This document shows, piece by piece, positions 1 to 10,553 of a stretch of DNA of 64,000 nt. Source of the DNA: Siniperca chuatsi (lineage: Eukaryota; Chordata; Actinopteri; Centrarchiformes; Sinipercidae); contig NC_058063.1 in NCBI RefSeq assembly GCF_020085105.1, forward strand, positions 308,501-372,500, read 5' to 3'. The notes under the pieces are model-generated. The model had not been told where the DNA came from. It was given only the letters and a program-made list of their open reading frames with translations, and searched no databases. A program made the position numbers and the translations under genes. Every line of letters starts with the position of its first letter. Position 1 is the first letter of the stretch.

Positions 1-364
1 TGGTTCAGCAGGAAGATGATGGCGTCCTCAACTCCCAGCCAGGGCTGGTAAGCGAACTGAAGGGGGTCCAGGTGTGTTGAATCTGTTAAAGAACAGATTA
101 AGTTTGCTGGCCCTGTCCAAGCTGCCTTCAACTCCTCTGCTGTCAGTCGGTCTGAAGCCAGTGATGCTCTTCATGCCGCTCCAGATCTCTCATGTTGTTC
201 TGCTGGAATTTCCACTCCAGCTTCCACCTGTACTTCTCCTTGGCCTCCCTGATCTTCACCTTCAGGTCAGCCTGGATTGCCCTCACCTCCTCCCTATTAC
301 CATCGTTGGAATAAGTAAGATGATGAGACGGAGCAACGGCAACAGGCAGCATGCACGTTTGCAC
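1..364 (-). mobile_element. LINE fragment, region upstream of the reverse transcriptase
   Basis: Read on the minus strand, 364-143 encodes a charged helical stretch (REAKEKYRWKLEWKFQQNN) of the type found just before the reverse transcriptase in fish L2/Rex-like LINEs. The remaining bases to position 1 continue as degraded LINE-like coding. It lies in opposite orientation to the LINE piece that follows. No intact reading frame; element family is inferred. Confidence 0.55.
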
Positions 365-845
365 GTTTGCACATGCGCACTAGCTGTTTGTGGATTTCAG
401 CTCTGCCTTCAACACCATTATCCCGGCCCAGCTACAGGGCAAGCTCTCCCAGCTGAGTGTGCCTGACTCCACTCCTGAAAGGCTGCAATCTACCTTCCAT
501 CCAGGACCTGTATGCCTCCAGGACCCTGAGGTGAGCAGGAAAGTTTGTGGCTGGCCCCTCTCACCCTGGACACAAACTGTTTCAGACACTCCCTGCGGTC
601 CATCCATTGGTCATATTGTACATATTCTTCATTATTTTCTTATTATTCTTAATATTTTTTAACATTCTTTAATATCTTATTGTCAGTCTTATATTTTATA
701 TTTATATTTCTTGACCTGCAGTACTCGCTTTATTTGTCTTTATATTTTTACTACGTTTACTGTTTTTGCACCAAAATACCAAAGCAAATTCCTTGTATGT
801 GTAAACCTTCTTGGCAATAAAGCTGATTCTGACTCTGATTTTTGA
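365..845 (+). mobile_element. LINE fragment: RT motif, C-terminus and 3' tail
   Basis: Plus strand. From 390 the frame gives [14 protein letters not shown], the reverse-transcriptase motif A region. It then jumps to a C-terminal segment (PSIQDLYASRTLR in another frame near 495), so most of the RT is deleted. The 3' end is typical of fish LINEs: AATAAA at 816-821 followed by GATTCTGACTCTGATT. Dead copy. Confidence 0.7.
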
Positions 846-1716
846 AACAGTTATTTGTAATGGTTTTGAAAGGCGCTGATAACATTGTCATCACGGTAAT
901 ACTGGTGCCGAATCACACCAAAATGGGTCATTGTTAAACAAAATAAGTTTTGAGGATGACGTAGTGAATTTCATTAAAAGTACTGTGTGTTATGAATATA
1001 TTATGAATACATCATATAACTAACTTGATTAACTTAACTATCATTACTATTCCTATCACTATAATTTCTATTTTTATTACTTTATTAATATTAATGTTAC
1101 CACTACCATGGAATTTGCATTGTGCACTTCTCTGTCTCTGCCGCCCTTTGGTCTTTGTTCCCAAGCCTAGTTCTAAAACTTCATAGTATAAATTAGCATC
1201 AAATATATAGTAATATACTGTATATACCTAAGTTATTTTCCACTGGAGACAGATATCTCGAAACTTGGACACAGCACTCATACCACCACACATCATCCAC
1301 ATCCTGTCCTCAAAGACCTCCACCTGGACCTCTTAGTGATGCGGTGTGGCGTTTACTTCTGGATATGTACCAATTATTGTACTCTTAATTTCAACCTTTC
1401 ATGCTGCCCTGCATGTTTAAACACCTTAATTTTATGGTGCTCTATTCTTCTGTCCTCCACCTGTTTTCTCTCCACACCCTCCTTAAAGACACTTGTAATG
1501 AGTGGGTAGACACCCAACACTAACACCAACATGCAGCAGTGTAGCAGGTACTGAACTTTGTGAGGTGACTCACTGCACTTGATTCCTAATTCAGAGTGCA
1601 GGTAATGACCAGCAAGTGGTGCTGCAGCTGCTCTCTGCTCTCCTATAGCCCTCCTTTAACAATTTCAAATTAAAATTTTAACTTTGTTGCACTCTGTGTG
1701 TATGCATGTTCTGTAA

Positions 1717-1717
<1 letters not shown>
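846..1717. other. Unassigned AT-rich DNA
   Basis: No open frame, RNA gene or recognisable repeat end was seen here. It is AT-rich intergenic sequence. Confidence 0.5.
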
Positions 1718-1769
<52 letters not shown>

Positions 1770-1770
1770 A
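1718..1770. repeat. (AC)n-(TA)n microsatellite
   Basis: About 40 bases of pure AC dinucleotides run directly into about 10 bases of TA. The 3' end of a minus-strand LINE fragment abuts it. Confidence 0.95.
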
Positions 1771-1955
1771 AACTTCGTCCTTCACCCTCCACGGGTGGTC
1801 TCATCCTTCGAGCTTGGGTCCTCTACCAGAGGCCTGGGAGCTTAAGGGTTCTGCGCAGTATCTTTGCTGTTCCTAGTACTGCACTTTTCTGGACGGAGAT
1901 GTCTGGTGTTCTTCCAGTGAAGAAGTTCTCCAGCTCTTCTCTGATCTATATGAAT
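1770..1955 (-). mobile_element. 3' fragment of a LINE, possibly R4/Dong (Rex6)-like
   Basis: The sequence closely matches the longer copy at 53170-53480, which encodes a C-terminal domain with [19 protein letters not shown]. Here only the 3' part remains, broken near 1920. Its 3' end on the minus strand joins the TA/AC microsatellite, as in the second copy. Assignment to the R4/Dong clade is tentative. Confidence 0.55.
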
Positions 1956-2044
1956 GTTCTAATTAGCTTTGCATAAATGACATTTAATGAGTGCATCAGT
2001 AAACAGTGTGGGTTGTTATAAAACAAAATGTGGGCAATTACAGT

Positions 2045-2440
2045 GGAAATGTAACTCAAAGTTTGGGCTTTCAACCATATGTCAGTCTTCATCAGTCACA
2101 TGATAACAGGTGGTTGTATATGCAGGGAGATGGTAAACTGTATCTGATGCTGTGAGAGGTTTTGGTATGGTGTTCACAGACAGCTGATGTTGTCTGTTTC
2201 TGGTGTTCATTCAGTCTCTTGTCCAGGGTCCTTCCTGTTTCACTGTAGTATGTGTTTCATGTAGTGTTCCCCACAGCTGCCACATGTAATGTCATAATGA
2301 TGGCATACACCACTCCAGTCTTCCTCTCAGGGGGGTCTTTAGGTCTTTAGGGTGTACCAGCAGAGCTTTTGATCACACGTTGGGTTCACATGATGATGCC
2401 TGAGCCACTTCCATTCACTGGTGAAGACTGTAAGATGTGG
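2045..2440 (-). mobile_element. Penelope-like element fragment with GIY-YIG region
   Basis: Minus-strand translation gives pieces of a GIY-YIG nuclease: VVYAI, then SETGRTLDKRLNEHQK, preceded by a KDPPERKTG-like lead-in. The order and spacing match the C-terminal endonuclease of Penelope-like retroelements. At least one in-frame stop and frame changes show that it is dead. Confidence 0.65.
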
Positions 2441-3430
2441 TTGAGATGCTCCAAAAAGCTAGTATGTGGATCTTGTATTGGGATTATTTTGTCACAAATA
2501 CACAAAGGTCAAAAATAAACTTACAAGCTCAAAAGTTATTATTGTCACATATTTATCTTTTGGCAGTGTTTTTTTTTTCATTTTTACTGTTTTTATTTGT
2601 GTTTGTTTATATCACAGAGGAAAAGGAAGCAAAAAGAGGAACACAAAGGAGAAATATTTAGAGACATTAAGAGACAAAACGATAAAAAGGAAGATGAAAA
2701 GGATAGATAAGATGGAAAAGAAGAGAATAAAAAGAAGAGGAAAATGTAAATATCTGGTGATATAAAGTATATAAACTTGGTAAAACAATCTCGCCACAAG
2801 ATCCATATAGCTATTCTGGGTTTTTTTTTTATCACATTACATGATCTTCCTAGACAGATGAAGTTGCCCAGTTGTCATGGAAATTTTACACATTTTCATT
2901 TTTTAGAGCACTCCAAGAACTTTTTATGCAGTAGTCAGGTTACATTTACATATTATGTTTCACTTTTTTCCTTCTTGAGCTTGAGAAAATACTGCTTCAG
3001 TATATAAACTGTATATCACGTTATATGTGATTGAATAAACAATGTGTAACACATAGGTGGTTCACTTCTGATAAGACAATCTCTTATATCTCTAATACTT
3101 CTTCTTCATGAGTGTGATTGGGTGAATTCATAATTAGCCCTAGGGCCCAACATGAATGAAGACAAAATTAGAAATTATTCTGGGATTATATTTAAGGAAT
3201 ATTTTGCCTATCTTTGCTTATTCCTCAAAAATAGATTAAATTTAATTGATATCATTCAGCCTATTCAGCTTGTATTATTATAATTTCTCATTATTGCATG
3301 CTGATCGAAATCATACACATTGTTTATCATCATTTTAAGTATTTAAATCATATCAATATGTGAGATTATTTTTGCATTTGTGCTTTGTATAAGAAAGAAA
3401 CTAGAGTGGCCCTGCTTTCAAATCAATATT
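2441..3430. other. Unassigned DNA upstream of the vgf promoter
   Basis: AT-rich, with purine runs near 2620-2750 that create short Lys/Arg-rich frames without other coding signs. No exon or repeat ends were recognised. Distal regulatory sequence for vgf could lie here, but nothing shows it. Confidence 0.45.
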
Positions 3431-3432
3431 TA

Positions 3433-3540
3433 GGGCGGGGGTGCAGAAAAATCTTATGAATGAAACCCAGTCTGGTGACGTCAATGGGGACAGCTTGACG
3501 CATGAATCACGTGGACCGGGAGGGTGGTAGTATAAGACAG
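3433..3540 (+). promoter_or_regulatory. vgf: vgf core promoter
   Basis: A compact set of promoter motifs precedes exon 1: an Sp1-type GC box GGGCGGGG at 3433-3440, a perfect CRE at 3476-3483, a CRE half-site TGACG at 3496-3500, an E-box CACGTG at 3508-3513 and a TATA box (TATAAG) at 3531-3536. Transcription should start near 3560. Mammalian VGF is known to be driven through a CRE close to its TATA box, so the arrangement fits a conserved activity- and growth-factor-responsive promoter. The start site is inferred from TATA spacing only. Confidence 0.75.
3476..3483 (+). promoter_or_regulatory. vgf: Palindromic cAMP response element (TGACGTCA)
   Basis: A perfect 8-bp CRE consensus 48 bases upstream of the TATA box. 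It is the expected CREB/ATF site of vgf genes. Confidence 0.8.
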
Positions 3541-3559
3541 CCGCAGCCGCTGTTCTTGG

Positions 3560-3807
3560 TCCTGAAAACAGACGAGCCAAGCACAGGAATCCCCGGAGAG
3601 GAGCGCAGGAGGAGGCTGCAACTCAGCAACAACAACAGTGACGACTCTTAACATTAGACATCAACAACAACAACTCACACACAACAACAGCAACCACACA
3701 GTGCAGGCAGTGGGGTCTGTGCATGTCAGCAGTATTCTGGCAGCTTTGAGTGTGACGTGACGAGGAGGGGAAACTGGAATCCCCCCGCTGCTCCAACAGA
3801 ACTGCGA
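3560..3807 (+). other. vgf: vgf exon 1, 5' UTR
   Basis: GC-richer exon following the TATA box, with CAACAA runs and no long open frame. It ends at a strong splice donor: the exon closes with ACTGCGA and the intron begins GTAAGTG at 3808. The matching acceptor is a pyrimidine tract and TAG at 10501-10503, giving a 6.7 kb intron. A non-coding first exon followed by a single coding exon is the known vgf arrangement. The 5' boundary is estimated from the TATA box. Confidence 0.7.
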
Positions 3808-4017
3808 GTAAGTGTCAACGTATTTGGCATTACTTTACCTTCTCTTGTGAAAACGAAAATCTTAACAGTCAATGGTTTATAGACATATGAGCGATTTTTA
3901 AATGAGACTTTGTATTATGTTGTGGTGAATTGCAGCCCATGTGGGAGCTGAATTTATTGTTACTTGGACTGGCCATATTTCTTTGTTTATGGCTAACAAA
4001 GAGGTGGCTGTATTGTC

Positions 4018-4078
4018 CTCCTCCTCTTCTTCCACTTCTTCTTCTTCCTCATCATCATCATCATCATCATCATCATCA
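4018..4078. repeat. Trinucleotide microsatellite (CTT/CCT then CAT)
   Basis: A run of CTC/CTT triplets followed by at least nine CAT triplets, inside the vgf intron. It yields His-, Ser- and Asp/Glu-rich frames that have no coding value. Confidence 0.9.
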
Positions 4079-4935
4079 CAATTATTGTCATTTCCAGCCA
4101 TCATCACCATGACTCGCTTTGCCAAAAAAAACAGGCTGAAAAATAAAGTAGAATGAAGCTGCTTCAAACTGTTGCCTTCACGTGCATTAAGGTGCAGTGA
4201 TGTTCAAAGTAAAAAGATTATGATAACAGAGAGACAGTGACCATGACAGTCCTTTGTCATGTCTAAAATGTCTGCATAACACTGACGTCCATGTTTGTTT
4301 GGGGTTTGGAGGTTTACAGTTAGTGTGCAGGCTGTGGGGAAGTTACTCATGTTGACAGAAGTCTGGAGGTGGCTTTATGCTATATTCTTTGATTCTTGCC
4401 TACAGTTTATACCAGCAAAGATGCTGGTATAAATTGTATTGTAACCTGCTCAGGTCAGAAGCCTACTTTCTGCAGGAGAGAACATGACATGTGCAAGCAA
4501 GCTGATTTGTTTGGTTTATATATGGAGGGTGAGATCAGTCATATTAGATCCTATTTATCTTAATCCTTCGTTGTGTGTTTGCACATCATGCATCATACAT
4601 CCCCTGCAATCCAGCCACCCCCACTCCCTTCACTGCAGAATATGCCTGGCTCAACCACTCATTTGGTCTGTTATTGTGTCTTGAAATTTCAACGTTTCTA
4701 TCACAAATAACTTGTTTAAGAGATTTTCTTGAAAAAGAATGTCTTGAAACATCTCTGCACCAGTATAAAAAATGATTTGTAAAATTCTTTAACCATGTAG
4801 ATTGTATTACTATTTTTAAGGTGGCGAGATAATCTCACCGTATGGCAGATTTTTGTTACTTGTCTTGATAAAAGAAGATTTTTAGATGCTATAATAGACA
4901 AAATTACTGCAGATATTGGTCGCACTTTATTTTGT

Positions 4936-5147
4936 TGCTCTCTCTCTCTCAACCCAACACGGCAGCAGCCGCCCCCCCCTGAGTCTGGTTCTGCTTGAGG
5001 TTTCTGCCTCTTAAAGGACTTTTTTCCTTGCGACTGTTGCCAAAGTGCTTGCTCTTGGTAGGAATTGTTGGGTCTCTGTAAATAATATCAACAGCACGGT
5101 CTAGACCTGCTCTATAGGAAAAGTGCAATGATATAACTTCTGTTAGA
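4936..5147 (+). mobile_element. LINE 3'-end fragment nested in the left arm of the foldback
   Basis: The right arm of the foldback has no counterpart to this segment, so it is an insertion. It contains GAGTCTGGTTCTGCTTGAGG, TTTTTTCCTTGCGACTG and GGGTCTCTGTAAATAATAT, the 3' region of a common fish LINE/SINE family. The same family appears in reverse at 19612-19925. The usual tail is missing. Confidence 0.65.
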
Positions 5148-6413
5148 CTAATAAGACTTAATAAGCCGTACTTTGTATCAAATTAGACTGAAACTAGAAA
5201 TGTTTTTTATTAGACAGTAAACGAACACCTAAATTATGCTGTAATAATAAACCCAACTTATTAGACCCAACATATATTATACTTAGACACTATTATTCCA
5301 AATTATACTCTAATTAGAAACCAAATATAAGATCCTAATACACAATTAGACATCATTTTACAAGATTATAGTCTAATTAAATCAAATACAATAATATATC
5401 AGATCCAAAATATGCTACAGTTAAACGGTATTCTATCCTTACCAAATTATGCTATATTAGACACCACATTTAATGCTGCCAACATGGGCCTACGACAGCT
5501 TAATTACACAACACATGCTGTAATTAGACGAATTTAATGCCATATTATAACGGACATAGCCTTTATAATAGTCAGACAAAACACAGAGAGCTCAGAGGAC
5601 AGTACATTTATTTGGCCTTTATATAACACAGTTTCACTTTCTTAAAGGGTAATTTGCTCATAAGTTGAAAACTGCACCGTATATTAAAGTCAAACCACAT
5701 TGGGTCACATCTGGTCGCTACTTCACATGTCCCTCTAGCCTGGATGTTCTCCAGAGTCCTTTGGAGTTTGTAAGTAGTAACTAATACATAGTAATAGGCC
5801 TACATCCTTCCGCTACGGACGCTCTACTCCCATACCAGTTAAGACAACAGACCATTTAATGCCATGTCACTATCTAACCCCAGTAATATTATGGAAGCTG
5901 CCAGGACATTGCATCTTTATTTTACACTGTTAGATCTTATTAGACTTTCTTAGAGGCTAATATGCAACACATTACAACAGAACTGTACTGTGAACTAAAG
6001 TGAAAAAGTGAAACAATATATCTAACCCTAACCACACATTAAAGTTGTATAGGTGTAATGACTGGTCGCTGTTACTAGTTAATAGTTGCCTAAATAGTAT
6101 TACTAGACGAACATGGATAATTTATGCACAGATTTGCATATTAGTACACAGGTTAAATAAAAACGGATGGTATTTTAACAAATGTATTCATTGATTGATT
6201 ACTTGCATATTGCAGTTCGAATGAGTCTGGTGCTTCACAGCGGAAGCTGGGCTGTTCCACATGGCGCTGGCCTGTGAACAAGCAAATAATGTTCAATGAT
6301 TTTTGACTATCGAAATATTTGTTAATTGTGGAGTATAATGTTGGACTCATGCTAAGCTAATTGTAATAGTAAATTGAAATCTGTCTGAGTCGTGCACAAA
6401 CTTACCGCTGCCT

Positions 6414-7900
6414 GTTCTTCTTCTTCTTCTTCTTCTTCTTCTTCTTCTTCTTCTACTTCTGTTGAGTTTTATGGCGGTTGGCATCCATAATTGTGCATTA
6501 CCGCCAACTACTGGATTGTAACAGCTTCACAGTGTAATCTATTTACAGTGTCCACCCAAAGTGCTCCCATGCCATAGTCCATTCTATAACCCAGACCCAA
6601 TTGTCTGAGTTGGTGCAACTCCTTCCCTCAATGTAACATCTAGATCCTCTCCAGATACGTCCACAACATCCAAGAACCTTCTTGCAGCGTCCAGCACCAT
6701 CTTAATCCTTTCCGACTTCCCCTTTATTTCAGCAGCAAAATTTATAACCATGGCAATGAATGCCAGAAATCGTTTCTTGTCCAAACTGATGCTCTGATCA
6801 TCTCCATTCCCTTTCTGCTCCTTTTCCTTTTGCACTGCCACCATTTCATCGTTTCTCTCCATACTCTTAGCAGCTTCAGCATATGATTATCCCTTTTCTG
6901 CTCTGATTTTATTCACTTTTACTTCCTTAATTCTTTTTGGACACTGTGCTGATCCCATATGGTGATTTTCCTTGCAGTGCAGGCTCTTTGCTTGCTCTTT
7001 CTCCACTTTGCACTCCTCCACATTACAGTTATCCTTTCCAAATCTCCCACATCTTCTGCCTCCTCTACATACTGCACCAACATGTCCATATTCCTGACAA
7101 CATAAACATGGGCGAGGAGCTCTCTCATATGGCCTCACCCTGTAACACACATAATCTAGATACAATCTTTCCAGCAATTCCCCCTCAAACGTCAAACACA
7201 CCGAGCTACTGTCCTCCTTCTCCCCTTTTCAGAATCCTGTCAGCCTTCTTGCCTCACACACTTCTTTGACCTCCCGAAATGACTCGGCCTCTATTGTCGG
7301 TGGCACGCCGCTTACTATTCCCTTATTCTTCACTTCTGATCCAAGTAGGAAGCAGTTCACACTGCTATGAGCTCTAAATGCACAAATCTTCAGGGCTCTA
7401 TCTCTCTGACGCTTTGATACCCAGTCAACGATAACCATCCCACTTCTTGTTATCCTGACCGATCTTACATCTCCAAGCTTTCCTCTTACAAACTTTCCGA
7501 CTGTGGATCCTTGAAAATGCCGTCTGTTTGTGTCACAGCTACCATCCCGACAAGATACTTCTCTTCTTTCTTCATTGTCTGACTGGAATCACTTGCATTA
7601 CTCTTCTTCCTTTTCTTTTTATTTTCAAATCCTCTCGAGTCCGTGTTTCCAATTTCACGCTCCGATTCCTCCTCTGATTCCATTTCCGCCATCCGGGTAT
7701 GCTCAGACTCTGTCCCGAGTTGTCTCTCCTTCTCGGTGTCGCCTGTTCTCCTTCTCCCAGGGTGTTCGGACAAAAGAATTCCCTGGGGGCTTGCACACAG
7801 ACTATTAGTTCCGGGACAGAACAACAAGCGGGAAGTGGGTAGAAGGGAGCTTACCCAAATATACACCTGACAAATACCAATAAATATCATATATAATAAA
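6414..7900 (-). mobile_element. ORF1-only LINE relic (Nimb/I-clade type)
   Basis: Minus strand. Frames at 7926-7486, 7438-7229, 7201-6887 and 6862-6584 form one broken ORF1: an acidic/Lys-rich N-terminus, a middle domain, a CCHC zinc knuckle (CLCCQEYGHVGAVC, near 7108-7067) and a further Cys/His cluster, then a helical C-terminus ending at a stop at 6584. The 3' UTR follows at once, ending in a (GAA)n tail (CTT on the plus strand, 6416-6455). No reverse transcriptase follows ORF1. A second copy at 31843-32418 has the same ORF1-to-tail structure. Clade name is by resemblance. Confidence 0.65.
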
Positions 7901-8293
7901 TAAATACATTCATACATACAATACAACCGAACTCCCCTCTACATACGTCCCCTTGTTGTTACCCTCCCGGAACTATTAATGGTGTGCAACTAAATGTTAT
8001 GTCTGATATAATATGGCATTAAATTCATCAATTACAGCATGTGTTGTCTAATTAAGCTGTCATAGGCCCATCTTGGCAGCATTAAATGTGGTGTCTAATA
8101 TAGCGTAATTTCATAGTAACGGAAGAATAGCATCTAACTGTAGCATATTTTGGATCTGATATGGTATTGTATTTGATTTAATTAGACTATGATCTTGTAA
8201 AATAGTGTCTAATTGTGTATAGGATCTCCTATTTGGTTTATGGCTTATTACGTCTTATTAGTGTACCGTAAAATAAAGTGTGACCCAGATATT

Positions 8294-9770
8294 TTTTTGC
8301 AGTGTCTAACTAACTGCCTTAGACCATAACCTGCTCCGGAGCAGGTTAAATGCAGTTATCATGGCGATCTCCCCGGTAAGAAGTGAACCATTGTCATAAC
8401 CCTGAAAACCTAGAGTTAAATCTGAAGTTTCCTTGATAACCTCAAATCCTGCTTTATAGTGCAGGCCCCTGGAACCACACAGTTACCTTTCAGACCCATA
8501 TGTGCACTTTCCACAAATCCTAGACTGGAGAGTAGACAAATATGTAGACGTGTTGCCTGTTGAAAAGAAGGAATGGCAATACATGTGCTGTTATGTTTGG
8601 CTGCTGTAATATTTTGGACTAATGAGTCAACGTCACTGCATTTGTTGCACTTCAGAATGCTGTGTTGAAGATGTCAGCACCAAGGACAACAGCGGGTCCC
8701 TCCCCGCCAGCAGCATCAGGAGCTGTCCTTTGTGATGAGCTGAAATGAGTAGTCTAGCATTACTCTATCAGCAAAATAGTTGCAGTTGTGCTTACTCCTG
8801 CTCCTGGAGAGCCACACCATTACATATTTTCATCTGTCCCTACTATGCCTACACTTGATTTAGAGAAAGTATGGTCTTTTAGTGGATCAAGAGTTGGTTC
8901 CTTCCAGCTCCTCACTGGCTGAACACACCTGATCCAGCTAATCGGGTGTGGGTATTAGAAAAACCATGTGAAATATGACATTTGACAAGTTAAACAATAC
9001 ACCTGTATCAGTGTAATGTGAATTCTTTCACATGTAATACTATGCAAACGTGTTGTTTTCGCATGTCACATCTCACATTTCACAACAATGACAATCTATT
9101 ACATGTGAAATTTCTGAAAATCAAATGTGCCCATATGTGAATTTTGTGAATAAGTGAAATGGTGTGCCACATGTGGTAAATGCATGTGCCTCCCTGGGAC
9201 TAGGTGCGAGTACCAGTGTTATATTGTGTAACTATCCCTGTATTTTGTCAGGCTGAGCAAGATTTTCCGTATGCTGACTGTGTAGTGTAATCGTAATAAC
9301 TAAAATAACTGTGAAGCATCATTCTTAACCTCCTAAAATGAAATCAATTATGTATGGATTAAATTTTTTCAGTCTTGGTGCCAACAGAATGAGTTTTGGC
9401 AAACCTTATTGTAAGATTATAAACCTGTTTTTCTCCAAAACCCTTTTTTGATTGAACAAAAGAAAAATGTTGTTAAATATTAAGCAGCCGCATGATAACT
9501 TTTACTGAAAAAAATACTAAACTGCCAAATCTGATCAAAGAATAAGTAAAAAAGATTATGAATGATGAACATTCAATGCTAGCTTTTTAGTACTTGGTTC
9601 TATGGATGCATTTTGTTCGGTTCAAAAAAGAATTTATTCAGTACCCATCGCTAAATGATAATAAAAATGTGTGCTGACTTATTGCAATTTATACTATTCT
9701 CCAACAGAGGTCAATAAAAGTAACAGATTTAAACTGATTAATTCAAAACTACAGTACAGCCTGGTACAGT
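8294..9770. other. vgf intron, unassigned
   Basis: Intron sequence with no recognised exon, repeat end or RNA gene. Short self-similar patches around CACATGTGAAAT near 8960-9190 look like local duplication. Confidence 0.45.
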
Positions 9771-10123
9771 GTGGCACGGTGGTTCAGTGGTTAACATTGT
9801 CACCTCACAGCAAGAAGGTCCTGGGTTCCAGCCTCCAGTTGGCTGGGGCCTTACTGTATGAGGTTTGCATGTTCTCGCCATGTCTGTGTGGGTTTTCTTC
9901 AGGTGCTTCGGTTTTCTCCCACAGTCCTACACATATAGGTTAGGTTAACTGGAGATTTTAAATTACCTTTAGGTGTGAATGGTTGCCTGTCTATATATCA
10001 ATCCTGTAGTAGACTGATGACCTGTCCAGGCGTACCCTGTCTCTCAGCGTGACCTGGAATTGGTTCCTGCCCCCTGTGACCCTGGACGAGATAAGCAGGT
10101 ATAGATAATGGATGGATGGATGG
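9771..10123 (+). mobile_element. tRNA-derived SINE-like element
   Basis: The 5' end (GTGGCACGGTGGTTCAGTGG) resembles a pol III A box, and GGGTTCCAGCC at 9823 a B box about 40 bases later. The body matches a very common fish repeat (GAGGTTTGCATGTTCTCGCC, TTCTCCCACAGTCC). It ends in (GGAT)n at 10110-10123. It lies in the vgf intron in the same direction as the gene. Confidence 0.65.
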
Positions 10124-10553
10124 ACTAGAGCAACTGTGATTCTGTTTATAACACCAACTCAGGTGTGATTCATGATCATTAACACAGAATAAGTTCTAAA
10201 TAGCTTGCCAAAACACCAAAATGTAACTGATGTCAACTTTTATCTTACCTCTCTTTTGTTATGTCCTTGTATTGTGTAGCTTTTTCCTTTGGCTTTTCTT
10301 TCATCTCCTTATGATGTCCGTAAGGTGCCCCCAGACCTAAACCAGACCCAACCACATTTTCCATTGCCATTTAAAGCTTTTCCATTGAAATGAATTGAAT
10401 GGGATCATCTCCTCCGAAATTTCTCTGATACTGTGCTGTGATTTTGTGCTACATGGCAAGAAAAAACTGAAGATGTGCTCCTGTGTTTTTCTCTCTTCTC
10501 TAGGCATTTTGGATCCCCCTCACTGCTCACAGCAGGCCCTGTTCTGAGTGGCC

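Larger units (their letters stand above)
4910..8293. mobile_element. hAT-like foldback transposon in the vgf intron
   Basis: Long inverted arms: the sequence from 5148 to about 5560 matches the reverse complement of about 7979-8275 with few changes. Outer ends also pair: GGTCGCACTTTATTTT at 4918 and its inverse AAAATAAAGTGTGACC ending 8285. An exact 8-bp direct repeat, CAGATATT, flanks the element at 4910-4917 and 8286-8293. Eight-base target duplications are a hAT hallmark. No transposase remains. The centre carries later insertions: a LINE tail in the left arm and a gag-like LINE at 6414-7900. Confidence 0.8.

Noticed and set aside
380-607. 75-codon minus-strand frame
   Set aside because: It is antisense to the LINE fragment at 365-845 and carries no motif.
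3898-4167. Asp/Glu-rich frame near 4 kb as an acidic protein
   Set aside because: It is made by CAT/CTT triplet repeats in the vgf intron.
9771-10123. A functional tRNA gene at the SINE head
   Set aside because: A- and B-box-like motifs are present, but the sequence cannot form a clear cloverleaf and it continues into a SINE body with a GGAT tail.
10548-10553. GTG at 10548 as the vgf start
   Set aside because: In a vertebrate the ATG at 10554 has a good context and opens directly into the signal peptide.
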